In this document: piece after piece, positions 34,536 to 43,341 of the stretch
Numbering within the stretch: position 1 is the first letter of the stretch
How the letters are laid out: each line of letters begins with the position of its first letter
Source: Flavobacterium sandaracinum
GTDB taxonomy: Bacteria > Bacteroidota > Bacteroidia > Flavobacteriales > Flavobacteriaceae
Reading direction: 5' to 3'
Assembly (NCBI RefSeq): GCF_004349135.1
Contig: NZ_SMFN01000004.1
Span: 1 to 64,000, forward strand
Length of the DNA: 64,000 nt
The notes under the pieces: generated by a model
Databases searched by the model: none
What the model saw: only the letters and a program-made list of their open reading frames with translations
Told to the model about the DNA's origin: nothing
Position numbers and translations under genes: made by a program

Positions 34536-35930
34536 ATGAGTACTACATTATTTGACAAAGTATGGGATTCGCACGTGGTGCGTAAAATTGAAGATGGGCC
34601 AGACGTGTTTTTTATTGACCGTCATTTCATCCATGAAGTTACTAGTCCTGTAGCTTTTTTAGGCTTAAAAGAAAGAGGGATTTCAGTATTATATCCAGAG
34701 CGTACTTTTGCTACAGCAGATCACAACACACCCACTATAAACCAACATTTACCGGTTCAAGATGCATTATCTGCCAATCAATTAAAAGCATTGGAAGACA
34801 ACGCAGCAGAATATGGTATTTCGCATTGGGGATTAGGTCACAAAAAAAATGGTATTGTTCACGTAGTAGGTCCTGAAAACGGAATTACTTTACCGGGCGC
34901 CACAATTGTTTGTGGAGATTCCCATACGTCTACACATGGTGCTTTTGGCGCTATTGCTTTTGGTATTGGAACTTCAGAGGTGGAAATGGTCATGGCTACA
35001 CAATGCATCATGCAACCGAAACCAAAGAAAATGCGTATCAACGTAAATGGTGAATTGAGTAAAGGTGTGGGTCCAAAAGACGTTGCATTGTATATTATTT
35101 CGCAATTAACGACTTCTGGAGGTACAGGATATTTTGCAGAATATGCTGGAGACGTTTTTGAAAACATGTCTATGGAAGGTCGTATGACCGTTTGTAATTT
35201 GAGTATCGAAATGGGAGCTCGTGGTGGTATGATTGCGCCGGACCAAAAAACATTTGATTTCTTAGAAGGAAGATTATACGCTCCAAAAGGCGAAGCGTGG
35301 ACAAAAGCAGTTGCATATTGGAAAACGTTAAAAACCGATGCAGATGCTGTTTTTGATGCAGAATTAAATATTGACGCTGCAGATATTGAACCTATGATCA
35401 CCTATGGAACCAATCCTGGAATGGGAATTGGTATCTCAAAAAACATTCCAAACGCCAACCAAGTTGAAGGTGGCGAGGAAACCTACAAAAAGTCTTTGGC
35501 TTACATGGGCTTTGAAGAAAACGACGTAATGATTGGCAAACCAATTGATTTTGTTTTCTTGGGAAGTTGTACCAATGGTAGAATTGAAGATTTCAGAGCT
35601 TTTACCGAAATTGTAAAAGGGAGACAAAAAGCAGATAATGTTACGGCTTGGTTAGTTCCTGGATCTCACGTGGTAGAAGCTCAGATTAAAGAAGAAGGAC
35701 TTTTAGACATTCTTACTGAAGCTGGTTTTGTATTGCGTCAGCCAGGATGTTCCGCTTGTTTAGCGATGAATGATGACAAAGTGCCTGCAGGAAAATATGC
35801 AGTTAGTACTTCCAACAGAAACTTCGAAGGTCGTCAAGGTCCCGGTTCAAGAACGTTATTAGCAAGTCCAATTATGGCCGCTGCTGCTGCAGTTACCGGA
35901 AAACTTACGGATCCTAGAGATTTATTTTAA
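34536..35930 (+). CDS. leuC: 3-isopropylmalate dehydratase large subunit
   Basis: The 464-residue protein is the aconitase-family large subunit that, with LeuD, isomerises 2- to 3-isopropylmalate in leucine synthesis. The [4Fe-4S] ligands are in GSCTNGR and [10 protein letters not shown]. Other family blocks are [32 protein letters not shown] and [12 protein letters not shown]. Length is normal. It is first in leuC-leuD-GNAT-leuA-leuB. Confidence 0.98.
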   Translation: MSTTLFDKVWDSHVVRKIEDGPDVFFIDRHFIHEVTSPVAFLGLKERGISVLYPERTFATADHNTPTINQHLPVQDALSANQLKALEDNAAEYGISHWGLGHKKNGIVHVVGPENGITLPGATIVCGDSHTSTHGAFGAIAFGIGTSEVEMVMATQCIMQPKPKKMRINVNGELSKGVGPKDVALYIISQLTTSGGTGYFAEYAGDVFENMSMEGRMTVCNLSIEMGARGGMIAPDQKTFDFLEGRLYAPKGEAWTKAVAYWKTLKTDADAVFDAELNIDAADIEPMITYGTNPGMGIGISKNIPNANQVEGGEETYKKSLAYMGFEENDVMIGKPIDFVFLGSCTNGRIEDFRAFTEIVKGRQKADNVTAWLVPGSHVVEAQIKEEGLLDILTEAGFVLRQPGCSACLAMNDDKVPAGKYAVSTSNRNFEGRQGPGSRTLLASPIMAAAAAVTGKLTDPRDLF

Positions 35931-35946
35931 AAGATTTCAGATTGAA

Positions 35947-36087
35947 GATTAACGATTGCTGATTTCAGATTTCGTCAATCCAATTAAACTTTCTTTTAAA
36001 AAATTCAATTTATATTTTATAAATAAAAAGTAACGTTTGAGGTTTTACTTTTCAGCATTGAAAATCTAAAATCAGCAATCGTTAATC
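35947..36087. repeat. 26-bp inverted repeat between leuC and leuD
   Basis: Arm 35947-35972 (GATTAACGATTGCTGATTT, then CAGATTT) is the reverse complement of arm 36062-36087 with one mismatch. The arms enclose 89 nt. The right arm ends 17 nt before the leuD start codon, so a folded mRNA here could affect LeuD translation or leuC mRNA 3' stability; this is inference. Confidence 0.75.
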
Positions 36088-36103
36088 AAAAATCAAAAAT
36101 CAA

Positions 36104-36700
36104 ATGGCATACGATAAATTTAATATCCTTACCAGTAGTGCAGTGCCACTACCGATAGAAAATGTAGATACCGATCAAATTATCCCAGCGCGTTTCTTGA
36201 AAGCTACCAAACGGGAAGCTTTTGGAGACAACCTTTTCAGAGACTGGAGATACAATGGAGATGATACCCCAAAAGCAGATTTCGTATTGAATGACGCGAC
36301 TTACAGTGGAAAAATATTAGTGGGTGGTAAAAACTTTGGTTCCGGTTCTTCAAGAGAACACGCAGCTTGGGCGGTTTACGATTATGGATTCCGTGCAGTA
36401 GTTTCCAGTTTCTTTGCAGACATCTTCAAAGGAAACTGTTTAAACATTGGTGTTTTACCAGTACAAGTGAGTCCGGAATTTGCCGATATTATTTTCAAAG
36501 CTATTGAATCTGATCCAAAAACAGAATTAGAAATCAATCTTCCAGAACAAACTATCACTTTATTAGCAACTGGTCAAAAAGAATCTTTTGATATTTCAGG
36601 TTATAAAAAAGATAATATGGTCAACGGTTTTGATGATATTGATTATTTGCAAAACATCAAAGAGGAAATTGTAACGTTTGCTGAGAAGCAACTTATCTAA
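36104..36700 (+). CDS. leuD: 3-isopropylmalate dehydratase small subunit
   Basis: The 198-residue protein is the swivelling small subunit of isopropylmalate isomerase. Motifs are NVDTDQIIPARFLKA (about 20-34), KILVGGKNFGSGSSREHAAWAV with the substrate-binding serines, and NCLNIGVLPV. It follows leuC after a 173-nt gap holding an inverted repeat, an unusually long gap for genes of one enzyme. Confidence 0.97.
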   Translation: MAYDKFNILTSSAVPLPIENVDTDQIIPARFLKATKREAFGDNLFRDWRYNGDDTPKADFVLNDATYSGKILVGGKNFGSGSSREHAAWAVYDYGFRAVVSSFFADIFKGNCLNIGVLPVQVSPEFADIIFKAIESDPKTELEINLPEQTITLLATGQKESFDISGYKKDNMVNGFDDIDYLQNIKEEIVTFAEKQLI

Positions 36701-36785
36701 CTTATTTTCTATAGTTTAAGGTTTGAATTTTAAGTGCTGTGTTTCACTGTTCTTCTCTTCAAACACCCGTATTTAAGCATTTTAT

Positions 36786-37325
36786 ATGACATTTGAAGCA
36801 AGCACCATAGATGATATTGATTCCATTTTTCATTTTTATGATTTGGCGGTCGAATATCAAAAAACCAAGTTCAACAAACATTGGCAAGGTTTTGAAAGAA
36901 ATTTGGTAAAAAAAGAAATCGCAGAAGAACGGCAATGGAAAATAATTATTGACAATGAAATCGCGTGTGTTTTTGCAATCACATTTGATGACAAAAGCAT
37001 TTGGAAAGAAAAAAATAGTGACAAAGCAATTTACTTTCACAGAATTGTGACCCATCCAAAATTTCGAGGACAAAATTTTGTAATAAAAATTACGGAATGG
37101 GCAAAACCTTTTGCCCAAGAAAAAGGACTCAATTATTTGAGACTGGATACTTGGGGAGACAATGTAGAATTAATTGAGTATTATCAAAAATGTGGGTTTG
37201 ACTTTTTAGGAATCATAACACCAGATTATAACGGATTACCCAAACATTACGACGGAATAACCCTTAGTTTGTTTGAAATAAAATGCTCCCAACCCCCAAA
37301 GGGTGAATTAGTATGGAAAAAATAG
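36786..37325 (+). CDS. GNAT family N-acetyltransferase
   Basis: The 179-residue protein has the GNAT fold: an ATIDDIDSIFHFY-like start, a central YFHRIVTHPKFRGQNFVIKI (motif A with RGxxxG-type RGQN loop, about 80-99) and LRLDTWGDNVELIEYYQKCGFDFLG. It would move an acetyl group from acetyl-CoA to an unknown amine. It sits inside the leucine operon but has no evident leucine role. The last ~14 residues (CSQPPKGELVWKK) come from a family C-like repeat at 37285-37310, so the original C-terminus was probably slightly different. Confidence 0.85.
   Translation: MTFEASTIDDIDSIFHFYDLAVEYQKTKFNKHWQGFERNLVKKEIAEERQWKIIIDNEIACVFAITFDDKSIWKEKNSDKAIYFHRIVTHPKFRGQNFVIKITEWAKPFAQEKGLNYLRLDTWGDNVELIEYYQKCGFDFLGIITPDYNGLPKHYDGITLSLFEIKCSQPPKGELVWKK
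37285..37310. repeat. Family C-like repeat at the 3' end of the GNAT gene
   Basis: GCTCCCAACCCCCAAAGGGTG matches the consensus of the elements at 17776 and 33835 (GCTCCC-AACCC-CCAAAGG-AGGG). It encodes the C-terminal tail of the acetyltransferase. Confidence 0.55.
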
Positions 37326-37341
37326 TAGCCTAACCAATACA

Positions 37342-38865
37342 ATGGAAAAAAGAAAGATTGAAATAATGGATACGACACTCCGTGATGGTGAACAAACCTC
37401 TGGAGTATCATTTTCTGCTGCAGAAAAACTAACCATTGCGCAATTATTGCTGGAAGAATTAAATATTGATAGAATCGAAATTGCCTCTGCACGCGTCAGT
37501 GAAGGAGAATTTCAAGGTGTAAAAGGCATTATGACTTGGGCTGAGGAGAAAGACTATTCTAACCGAATAGAAGTGTTAACCTTTGTTGATGGCGGGCTCT
37601 CCATAGATTGGATGAAAAAAACCGGAGCTAAAGTCCAGAATTTACTAACCAAAGGATCTCTCAACCATTTAACGCATCAGTTAAAAAAAACACCTGAACA
37701 GCATTTTACCGAAATTGCTCAGACAATAGCTTTGGCTCATGAAAATAATATCGAGACCAATGTTTATTTAGAAGATTGGAGTAACGGAATGCGCAATTCA
37801 CCTGAATATGTATTTCAATATTTAGATTTTTTGACCAAACAACCAATCAAAAGAGTCTTACTACCAGATACGTTAGGCGTTTTAATCCCTTCTGAAACTT
37901 TTGAATTTATTTCGAAAATTATAGCACGATACCCAAATACACATTTTGATTTTCATGCCCACAACGACTACGACTTGAGCGTTGCAAATGTAATGGAAGC
38001 GGTAAAAGCAGGAATCCAAGGACTTCACGTAACCGTAAACGGAATGGGAGAACGCGCGGGAAATGCACCACTTGAAAGTACTGTTGCTGTAATAAATGAC
38101 TTTTTCCCACAAATAGAAATCGGCGTAAAAGAATCTTCCTTATATTCTGTGAGCAAATTGGTAGAGACTTTTACCGGATATAGAATTCCGGCTAACAAGC
38201 CTATTGTTGGTGACAATGTGTTTACACAAACAGCTGGTATTCATGCTGACGGAGACAACAAAAACAACTTGTATTTTAATGATTTACTTCCAGAACGTTT
38301 TGGAAGGAAAAGAAAATATGCTCTTGGAAAAACATCTGGAAAAGCCAATATTGAGAAAAACCTGCAAGAATTAGGGTTGAAATTAAATCCAGAAGATTTA
38401 AAACTAGTTACGCAACGCATCATTGAATTAGGGGATAAAAAAGAAACGGTTACCAAAGAAGATCTACCCTACATCATATCGGATGTTTTGGACAGCCAGA
38501 CTTATGAAGAAAAAATAATAGTAGCATCCTACATTTTATCCCATGCCAAAGGAATGCGCCCATCCACTACGCTATCTTTAAAAATAGACGGAGAAATTAT
38601 TGAGGAACACGCGCAAGGTGACGGACAATTTGATGCCTTTATGAATGCATTAGCAAAAATTTACAAAAGCAAAAATTTAGAATTACCTAAATTGATTGAT
38701 TATGCAGTCCGAATTCCGCCGGGAAGTAGTTCTGACGCATTGTGTGAAACCATCATTACTTGGACCAGTAATGAAAAAGAATTCAAAACAAGAGGATTAG
38801 ATTCAGATCAAACAGTCGCCGCAATTATAGCAACGCAAAAAATGTTGAATGTAATATCTGAATAA
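37342..38865 (+). CDS. leuA: 2-isopropylmalate synthase family protein
   Basis: The 507-residue protein joins acetyl-CoA to a 2-keto acid. It has the DRE-TIM start EIMDTTLRDGEQTSG, the metal-binding FDFHAHNDYDLSVANV, HVTVNGMGERAGNAPLE, and a C-terminal regulatory-type domain (LKIDGEIIEEHAQGDGQFDAFMNAL). Position between leuD and leuB supports isopropylmalate synthase. A citramalate synthase is a less likely alternative that sequence alone does not exclude. The C-terminal domain implies feedback control, probably by leucine. Confidence 0.9.
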   Translation: MEKRKIEIMDTTLRDGEQTSGVSFSAAEKLTIAQLLLEELNIDRIEIASARVSEGEFQGVKGIMTWAEEKDYSNRIEVLTFVDGGLSIDWMKKTGAKVQNLLTKGSLNHLTHQLKKTPEQHFTEIAQTIALAHENNIETNVYLEDWSNGMRNSPEYVFQYLDFLTKQPIKRVLLPDTLGVLIPSETFEFISKIIARYPNTHFDFHAHNDYDLSVANVMEAVKAGIQGLHVTVNGMGERAGNAPLESTVAVINDFFPQIEIGVKESSLYSVSKLVETFTGYRIPANKPIVGDNVFTQTAGIHADGDNKNNLYFNDLLPERFGRKRKYALGKTSGKANIEKNLQELGLKLNPEDLKLVTQRIIELGDKKETVTKEDLPYIISDVLDSQTYEEKIIVASYILSHAKGMRPSTTLSLKIDGEIIEEHAQGDGQFDAFMNALAKIYKSKNLELPKLIDYAVRIPPGSSSDALCETIITWTSNEKEFKTRGLDSDQTVAAIIATQKMLNVISE

Positions 38866-38871
38866 AGGCAC

Positions 38872-38970
38872 AAAGGCTCAGAGTGACAAAGGTTCAAATT
38901 TTTTTCTTTATTGCTTTGACTCTGAACCTTTTAATCTTTGAATCTCTGAACCTTTGAACCTTTGAACCTT
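38872..38970. repeat. CAAAG/CTTTG-type inverted and tandem repeat between leuA and leuB
   Basis: AAAGGCTCAGAGTGACAAAG (38872-38891) pairs with CTTTGACTCTGAACCTTT (38914-38931). The right side then runs on as near-tandem CTTTGAACC units up to 38970. It fills most of the 126-nt gap, ending 22 nt before the leuB ATG. Confidence 0.7.
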
Positions 38971-38991
38971 AAAATAAAAAACACTTAAAAA

Positions 38992-40053
38992 ATGAAATTA
39001 AAAATAGCCCTTTTAGCCGGAGACGGAATTGGACCAGAAGTAATCAATGAAGCTGTAAAAGTTTCGGATGCAATTGCAAAAAAATTCAACCATGAAATCA
39101 CTTGGACACCAGCACTTACAGGTGCTTGTGCCATAGATGCCGTAGGAGTTCCTTATCCTGACGAGACACATGAAATTTGTATGGCTTCTGATGCTGTTTT
39201 ATTCGGAGCTGTTGGTCATCCTAAATATGACAATGACCCAAGTGCGCCTGTAAGACCAGAACAAGGTTTATTATTGATGCGTAAAAAATTAGGTTTGTTT
39301 GCTAATGTTCGTCCAACCTTTACATTCCCTTCTTTGATTGATAATTCTCCACTAAAAAGAGAACGTATTGAAGGAACTGATTTAGTTTTCTTAAGAGAAC
39401 TTACTGGAGGAATTTATTTTGGAGAAAAAGGGAGAAAAGATGATGGCGAAACAGCCTTTGACACCTGCACTTATACCAGATCTGAAGTTCAACGATTAGC
39501 CAAAAAAGGTTTTGAACTAGCGATGACTCGTACCAAAAAGTTGTGCTGCGTTGATAAAGCAAACGTATTGGAAACTTCCCGTTTATGGAGAGAAACAGTA
39601 CAAGCCATGGAAAAGGATTATCCTGAAGTAACCGTGAGTTATGAATTTGTTGATGCTGTTGCGATGCGTTTGGTACAATGGCCAAACTCTTATGATGTCT
39701 TGATTACTGAAAACCTATTTGGAGACATTTTAACTGATGAAGCTTCCGTGATATCAGGTTCTATGGGATTGATGCCATCAGCATCTGTAGGAGAACATAC
39801 TTCATTGTACGAACCTATTCACGGATCGTATCCACAAGCAACAGGATTGAATATTGCGAATCCGTTAGCGACTGTTTTATCTGCAGCGATGATGTTTGAA
39901 GATGCGTTTGGTTTAAAAGAAGAAGCAGAAGCTATTAGAGCAGTGGTGAATAAATCCTTAGAACAAGGTATTGTAACCGAGGATTTAGTGACAAAGGAAA
40001 GCAAAGCATATAAAACCAGCGAAGTTGGCGACTGGCTGGTGGCGAATTTGTAA
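38992..40053 (+). CDS. leuB: 3-isopropylmalate dehydrogenase
   Basis: The 353-residue NAD-dependent enzyme oxidises and decarboxylates 3-isopropylmalate to the leucine keto acid. It starts with IALLAGDGIGPEVI and has the family's FLRELTGGIYFGEK, KLCCVDKANVLETSRLWRE, the Asp-rich metal site LFGDILTDEASVI and the adenine-binding EPIHGSYPQATG. Length is normal. It is the last gene of the leu operon, followed by a strong terminator. Confidence 0.98.
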   Translation: MKLKIALLAGDGIGPEVINEAVKVSDAIAKKFNHEITWTPALTGACAIDAVGVPYPDETHEICMASDAVLFGAVGHPKYDNDPSAPVRPEQGLLLMRKKLGLFANVRPTFTFPSLIDNSPLKRERIEGTDLVFLRELTGGIYFGEKGRKDDGETAFDTCTYTRSEVQRLAKKGFELAMTRTKKLCCVDKANVLETSRLWRETVQAMEKDYPEVTVSYEFVDAVAMRLVQWPNSYDVLITENLFGDILTDEASVISGSMGLMPSASVGEHTSLYEPIHGSYPQATGLNIANPLATVLSAAMMFEDAFGLKEEAEAIRAVVNKSLEQGIVTEDLVTKESKAYKTSEVGDWLVANL

Positions 40054-40163
40054 ATTATAAAAAATTATATTGTTTAAAAATTGAGTAATAGCTAAATATT
40101 ACAACCTGAAGAACAACACACTTTTTAGCTTTTACTCAACTTTAAGAAAAATAATAAACAACA

Positions 40164-40197
40164 AAAAAGGTGTCAATTTTCATTGACACCTTTTTTT
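40164..40197. terminator. Bidirectional terminator between leuB and the RRM gene
   Basis: AAAAAAGGTGTCAAT pairs with ATTGACACCTTTTTTT. The stem GGTGTCAAT/ATTGACACC has A- and T-runs on either side, so it can serve both convergent genes. Confidence 0.88.
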
Positions 40198-40214
40198 ATA
40201 GCTAGAAAAAAATA

Positions 40215-40577
40215 TTAATATCCTCCTCTGTTTCCACCACCACGGTTATCTCCACCACGGCTGTTTCCACCACCATAACCACCGCGGGAATCTCCACCAC
40301 GACTGTTATTGTTAAAACTTCTTCTTTCACCTTCTGGTTTAGGCTCAGATTTGTTTACTACAATTGCACGTCCTTGAACAGTAGCTCCATTCAATTCGTC
40401 AATAGCTTTTTGAGCTTCCTCATCATTTGGCATCTCAACAAAACCAAAACCTTTACTTCTTCCAGTAAATTTATCAGTAATAATTTTAACTGAATCAACT
40501 GCTCCATAAGCCTCGAAAGACTCTCTTAAATCTGCTTCCTCAATACTGAATGGAAGGCTTCCAACAAAAATATTCAT
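40215..40577 (-). CDS. RNA recognition motif protein with Gly/Arg-rich tail
   Basis: The 120-residue protein is one RRM plus a low-complexity tail. RNP2 is MNIFVGSLPF (1-10) and RNP1 is SKGFGFVEM (about 45-53). The tail after residue 90 repeats SRGG/NRGG units. It resembles small RRM proteins of cyanobacteria and Bacteroidetes, often cold-induced, that bind RNA in the cytosol and may affect translation or RNA stability. No cold-shock box was identified. Confidence 0.93.
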   Translation of the reverse strand: MNIFVGSLPFSIEEADLRESFEAYGAVDSVKIITDKFTGRSKGFGFVEMPNDEEAQKAIDELNGATVQGRAIVVNKSEPKPEGERRSFNNNSRGGDSRGGYGGGNSRGGDNRGGGNRGGY

Positions 40578-40730
40578 ATGTACTTATTTAAATAATACAA
40601 CAAATGTACTGCATTTTTTTTCTAATCTACTATATATTAGCTTATTTATGATTTTATTTTGAGTCCTCAACTAAAATGATTCTAATAAAAGAGCTAATCC
40701 TTATAATACATTACTCTAATTACTTAGAGT

Positions 40731-41210
40731 TTACGGAACTTGAAGACTTATTGGAATCTTATAAAAAACGCCCTGTTGAAAGTTCAAAACATCTCCAACT
40801 AAAGGATTCCCATCTGTGTTTTCTGCGTTAAATTTAAATGTTCCCGAAACTGTATTAGCCTCATCATCATATTCCGTGATAACGATTTCACCGTTACCAA
40901 TGCCAATTCCTGTAGTAAATGAAACTTCACCTGCACCAGTATTCAATACATAAACAGCGGTTTTAGAATTGCTGGTACCTAATGGATATCTTTGAATAGT
41001 TGTAGAAGTGGTCCTTAAGGTTAAAATCTCATTTCCCGTGTATCCTTCTACAATCAAAGAACCATCAGCACCCAAGAAAGCTTTAGCATCTACTGCTCTC
41101 CAAAACACATTATCTTTCATACCTTGAAAAGAAGGATTATTAAAACTCACGTTTTCTTCACAAGAAAATATAGCAAAAACCACGACCAGAAATACCAAAT
41201 ATTTTTTCAT
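40731..41210 (-). CDS. DUF6252-like lipoprotein
   Basis: The 159-residue protein has a lipoprotein signal (MKKYLVFLVVVFAIFSC, Cys17) followed by EENVSFNNPSFQGMKDNVFWRA. The remainder is strand-rich with GTFKFNAEN near the end, resembling DUF6252, a family of small Bacteroidetes lipoproteins of unknown function. It is divergent from rpsP and transcribed alone. Confidence 0.75.
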   Translation of the reverse strand: MKKYLVFLVVVFAIFSCEENVSFNNPSFQGMKDNVFWRAVDAKAFLGADGSLIVEGYTGNEILTLRTTSTTIQRYPLGTSNSKTAVYVLNTGAGEVSFTTGIGIGNGEIVITEYDDEANTVSGTFKFNAENTDGNPLVGDVLNFQQGVFYKIPISLQVP

Positions 41211-41351
41211 AAAAACTGTTTTGAACTAACAAAAATAACGCAATAAAGCTTAAAAACTAGAATTTCATTAAAGAAAATCCGATCAAATTTGACATAAACC
41301 TTTACTATTCATTAAAATACACATCGAATTAGCATTTATCGATAAAAGATG

Positions 41352-41359
41352 TATCTTTG
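41352..41359 (+). promoter_or_regulatory. -7 element for rpsP-rimM
   Basis: TATCTTTG exactly fits TAnnTTTG and leaves a leader of about 45 nt before the rpsP ATG at 41409, in keeping with a strong ribosomal promoter. Confidence 0.6.
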
Positions 41360-41408
41360 CACCCTTAATTAATCGAGGTCGAGTACCTCAAAATTTAATC
41401 ATAAGATT

Positions 41409-41960
41409 ATGTCAGTAAAAATTAGATTACAAAGACACGGTAAAAAAGGAAAACCTTTTTACTGGGTTGTAGCTGCAGATGCACGCTCAAAAAGAGACGG
41501 TAAATACCTAGAAAAAATTGGTACTTACAATCCAAACACAAACCCAGCAACTATCGACTTAAACCTTGATAGCGCAGTAAAATGGTTGCACAATGGTGCT
41601 CAACCAACTGATACTGCAAAAGCAATTCTTTCTTACAAAGGAGCTTTATTGAAACATCACCTTGACGGTGGTATTCGTAAAGGAGCTTTAACTCAAGAAC
41701 AAGCTGATGCAAAATTAGCGACTTGGTTAGAAGCAAAAACAGGAACAGTTGATGCTAAAAAAGATGGTTTAACTAAGGCACAAGCTGATGTTAAAGCTAA
41801 GGCTTTCAAGGCAGAACAAGATGTAAACGCAAAACGTTTAGCTGCAGCTGCTCAAGCAGAAGCTGACGCTATCGCTGCTGCAACACCAGCTGTTGAAGAA
41901 GTTGCTGAAGCTGAGGAAGCTCCTGCTGCAGAAGAGAATAACGAAACAACTGAAGCATAA
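41409..41960 (+). CDS. rpsP: 30S ribosomal protein S16 with long Ala/Glu-rich tail
   Basis: Residues 1-85 are the S16 core (VKIRLQRHGKKGKPFYWVVAADARSKRDGKYLEKIGTYNP and VKWLHNGAQPTDTAKAIL), which helps assemble the 30S subunit. The remaining ~100 residues form a charged helix and an Ala/Glu-rich end (AEAEEAPAAEENNETTEA). Such extensions are common in Bacteroidetes S16, whereas the usual protein is about 80-90 residues. rimM follows after 15 nt. Confidence 0.97.
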   Translation: MSVKIRLQRHGKKGKPFYWVVAADARSKRDGKYLEKIGTYNPNTNPATIDLNLDSAVKWLHNGAQPTDTAKAILSYKGALLKHHLDGGIRKGALTQEQADAKLATWLEAKTGTVDAKKDGLTKAQADVKAKAFKAEQDVNAKRLAAAAQAEADAIAAATPAVEEVAEAEEAPAAEENNETTEA

Positions 41961-41975
41961 TTTTAGAAGGCGAAG

Positions 41976-42500
41976 ATGCGTAAAGAAGATTGTTTCTACT
42001 TAGGTAAAATCGCTAAAAAATTTAGTTTCAAAGGGGAAGTTCTTGCCTATTTAGACACGGACGAACCGGAGTTATACGAAAACTTGGAATCAGTGTTTGT
42101 TGAATGCAACAAACACTTGGTTCCTTTTTTTATTGAAAGCAGTTCTCTGCACAAAAACGATTTTCTTAGAATTCGTTTTGAAGATATGAATACCGAAGAA
42201 GAAGCCGATGCCATTGTTGGTAACGACTTATATCTTCCGTTAAAAATGTTGCCAAAACTCACCGGCAATAAATTCTATTTTCACGAAGTTATTGGTTTTG
42301 AAGTTGAAGACAAACGCCTTGGTGTTGTTGGAAAAATCGAATCGATAAATGACACAACTGCTCAACCTTTATTTGAAGTTTTAAACGGTGAAGTAGAAAT
42401 TCTTATTCCTATGATTGATCATTTCTTGGTTAAAATAGACCGTGAAAACAAAAAAGTCATCATGGATTTACCAGAAGGATTGATTGAAATGTATCTATAA
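41976..42500 (+). CDS. rimM: 16S rRNA processing protein RimM
   Basis: The 174-residue protein has the RimM N-domain start (DCFYLGKIAKKFSFKGEVLAYLDTDEPELY) and a C-terminal PRC-barrel (NDTTAQPLFEVLNGEVEILIPMIDHFLVKID ending in DLPEGLIEMYL). RimM aids maturation of the 30S head and binds S19. Pairing with rpsP is the conserved arrangement. Confidence 0.96.
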   Translation: MRKEDCFYLGKIAKKFSFKGEVLAYLDTDEPELYENLESVFVECNKHLVPFFIESSSLHKNDFLRIRFEDMNTEEEADAIVGNDLYLPLKMLPKLTGNKFYFHEVIGFEVEDKRLGVVGKIESINDTTAQPLFEVLNGEVEILIPMIDHFLVKIDRENKKVIMDLPEGLIEMYL

Positions 42501-42586
42501 TTTATATTTTTGAACCATTAAGAAATTAAGGTTCATTAAGTTTTTCTCTCAAATTCCTTTATGGTTTAATCTTTAAAATCTTCGTT

Positions 42587-43300
42587 TTGTCTAAATTCCA
42601 ATTCAAACAATTTACTGTCGAACAAGATCGTTGTGCCATGAAAATTGGAACCGACGGCGTTTTACTTGGTGCTTGGACGCCAATTGAAAACAATCCATTA
42701 AGTATTTTAGATATTGGAGCCGGAACTGGAATAATCGCATTGATGTTAGCACAAAGAACTAATGCACAGCAAATTGACGCACTGGAAATTGACGAAGATG
42801 CGTATGAACAATCCGTAGATAATTTTGAAAACTCCCCTTGGAGTGATCGCTTATTTTGCTTTCATGCTGGCCTGGACGAATTTATAGAAGAACCAGAAGA
42901 CGAGTACGATGTAATTGTTTCCAATCCTCCTTTTTATACCGATGATTTTAAATCTGCAACTGAACAACGCGATTTAGCTCGTTTTGCTGACGCGATGCCT
43001 TTTGAAGATTTAATTGAAGCTGCTGACTTGTTACTTTCAGAAAACGGAATCTTCTCAGTTATTATTCCTTTCAAAGAGGAACAAAAGTTTTTGGCGCGTG
43101 CCAAAGAATTTGAATTATACCCCTTAAAAATCACTCGCGTAAAAGGTACTCCAACTAGCGAAATCAAACGTAGCTTACTCGCATTTATCCGAAAAGAAAC
43201 TATTGATTTTCCAATTGACGAATTGATTATTGAAACTGCCAGACATATTTACACCCCAGAATATATAGCATTGACTACCGATTTTTATTTGAAGATGTAA
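42587..43300 (+). CDS. yfiC: tRNA1(Val) A37 N6-methyltransferase family protein
   Basis: The 237-residue class I methyltransferase starts FQFKQFTVEQDRCAMKIGTDGVLLGAW and has the SAM motif LDIGAGTGII (41-50) and the N6-adenine signature NPPFY (113-117). It probably modifies A37 of tRNA-Val. The start is TTG at 42587; no in-frame ATG precedes it, and family N-termini agree with this start. Its last 96 bp recur at 44806-44901 with 87 matches, so a duplication or insertion event reached into this gene's 3' end. Confidence 0.9.
   Translation: MSKFQFKQFTVEQDRCAMKIGTDGVLLGAWTPIENNPLSILDIGAGTGIIALMLAQRTNAQQIDALEIDEDAYEQSVDNFENSPWSDRLFCFHAGLDEFIEEPEDEYDVIVSNPPFYTDDFKSATEQRDLARFADAMPFEDLIEAADLLLSENGIFSVIIPFKEEQKFLARAKEFELYPLKITRVKGTPTSEIKRSLLAFIRKETIDFPIDELIIETARHIYTPEYIALTTDFYLKM
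43205..43300 (+). repeat. 3' end of the yfiC-like gene, near copy of a 96-bp direct duplication
   Basis: This stretch matches 44806-44901 without gaps at 87 of 96 positions, offset by 1601 bp. Both copies keep the reading frame and the stop codon. Confidence 0.9.
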
Positions 43301-43341
43301 GTAATCAGTCATACCAAAATTAGAGGAGAACAGTATTAAAA

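Noticed and set aside
40215..40320. Short repeated units in the RRM gene that could be taken for a tandem-repeat array or CRISPR
   Set aside because: They are codons of the Gly/Arg-rich tail in frame, irregular in length and without spacers.
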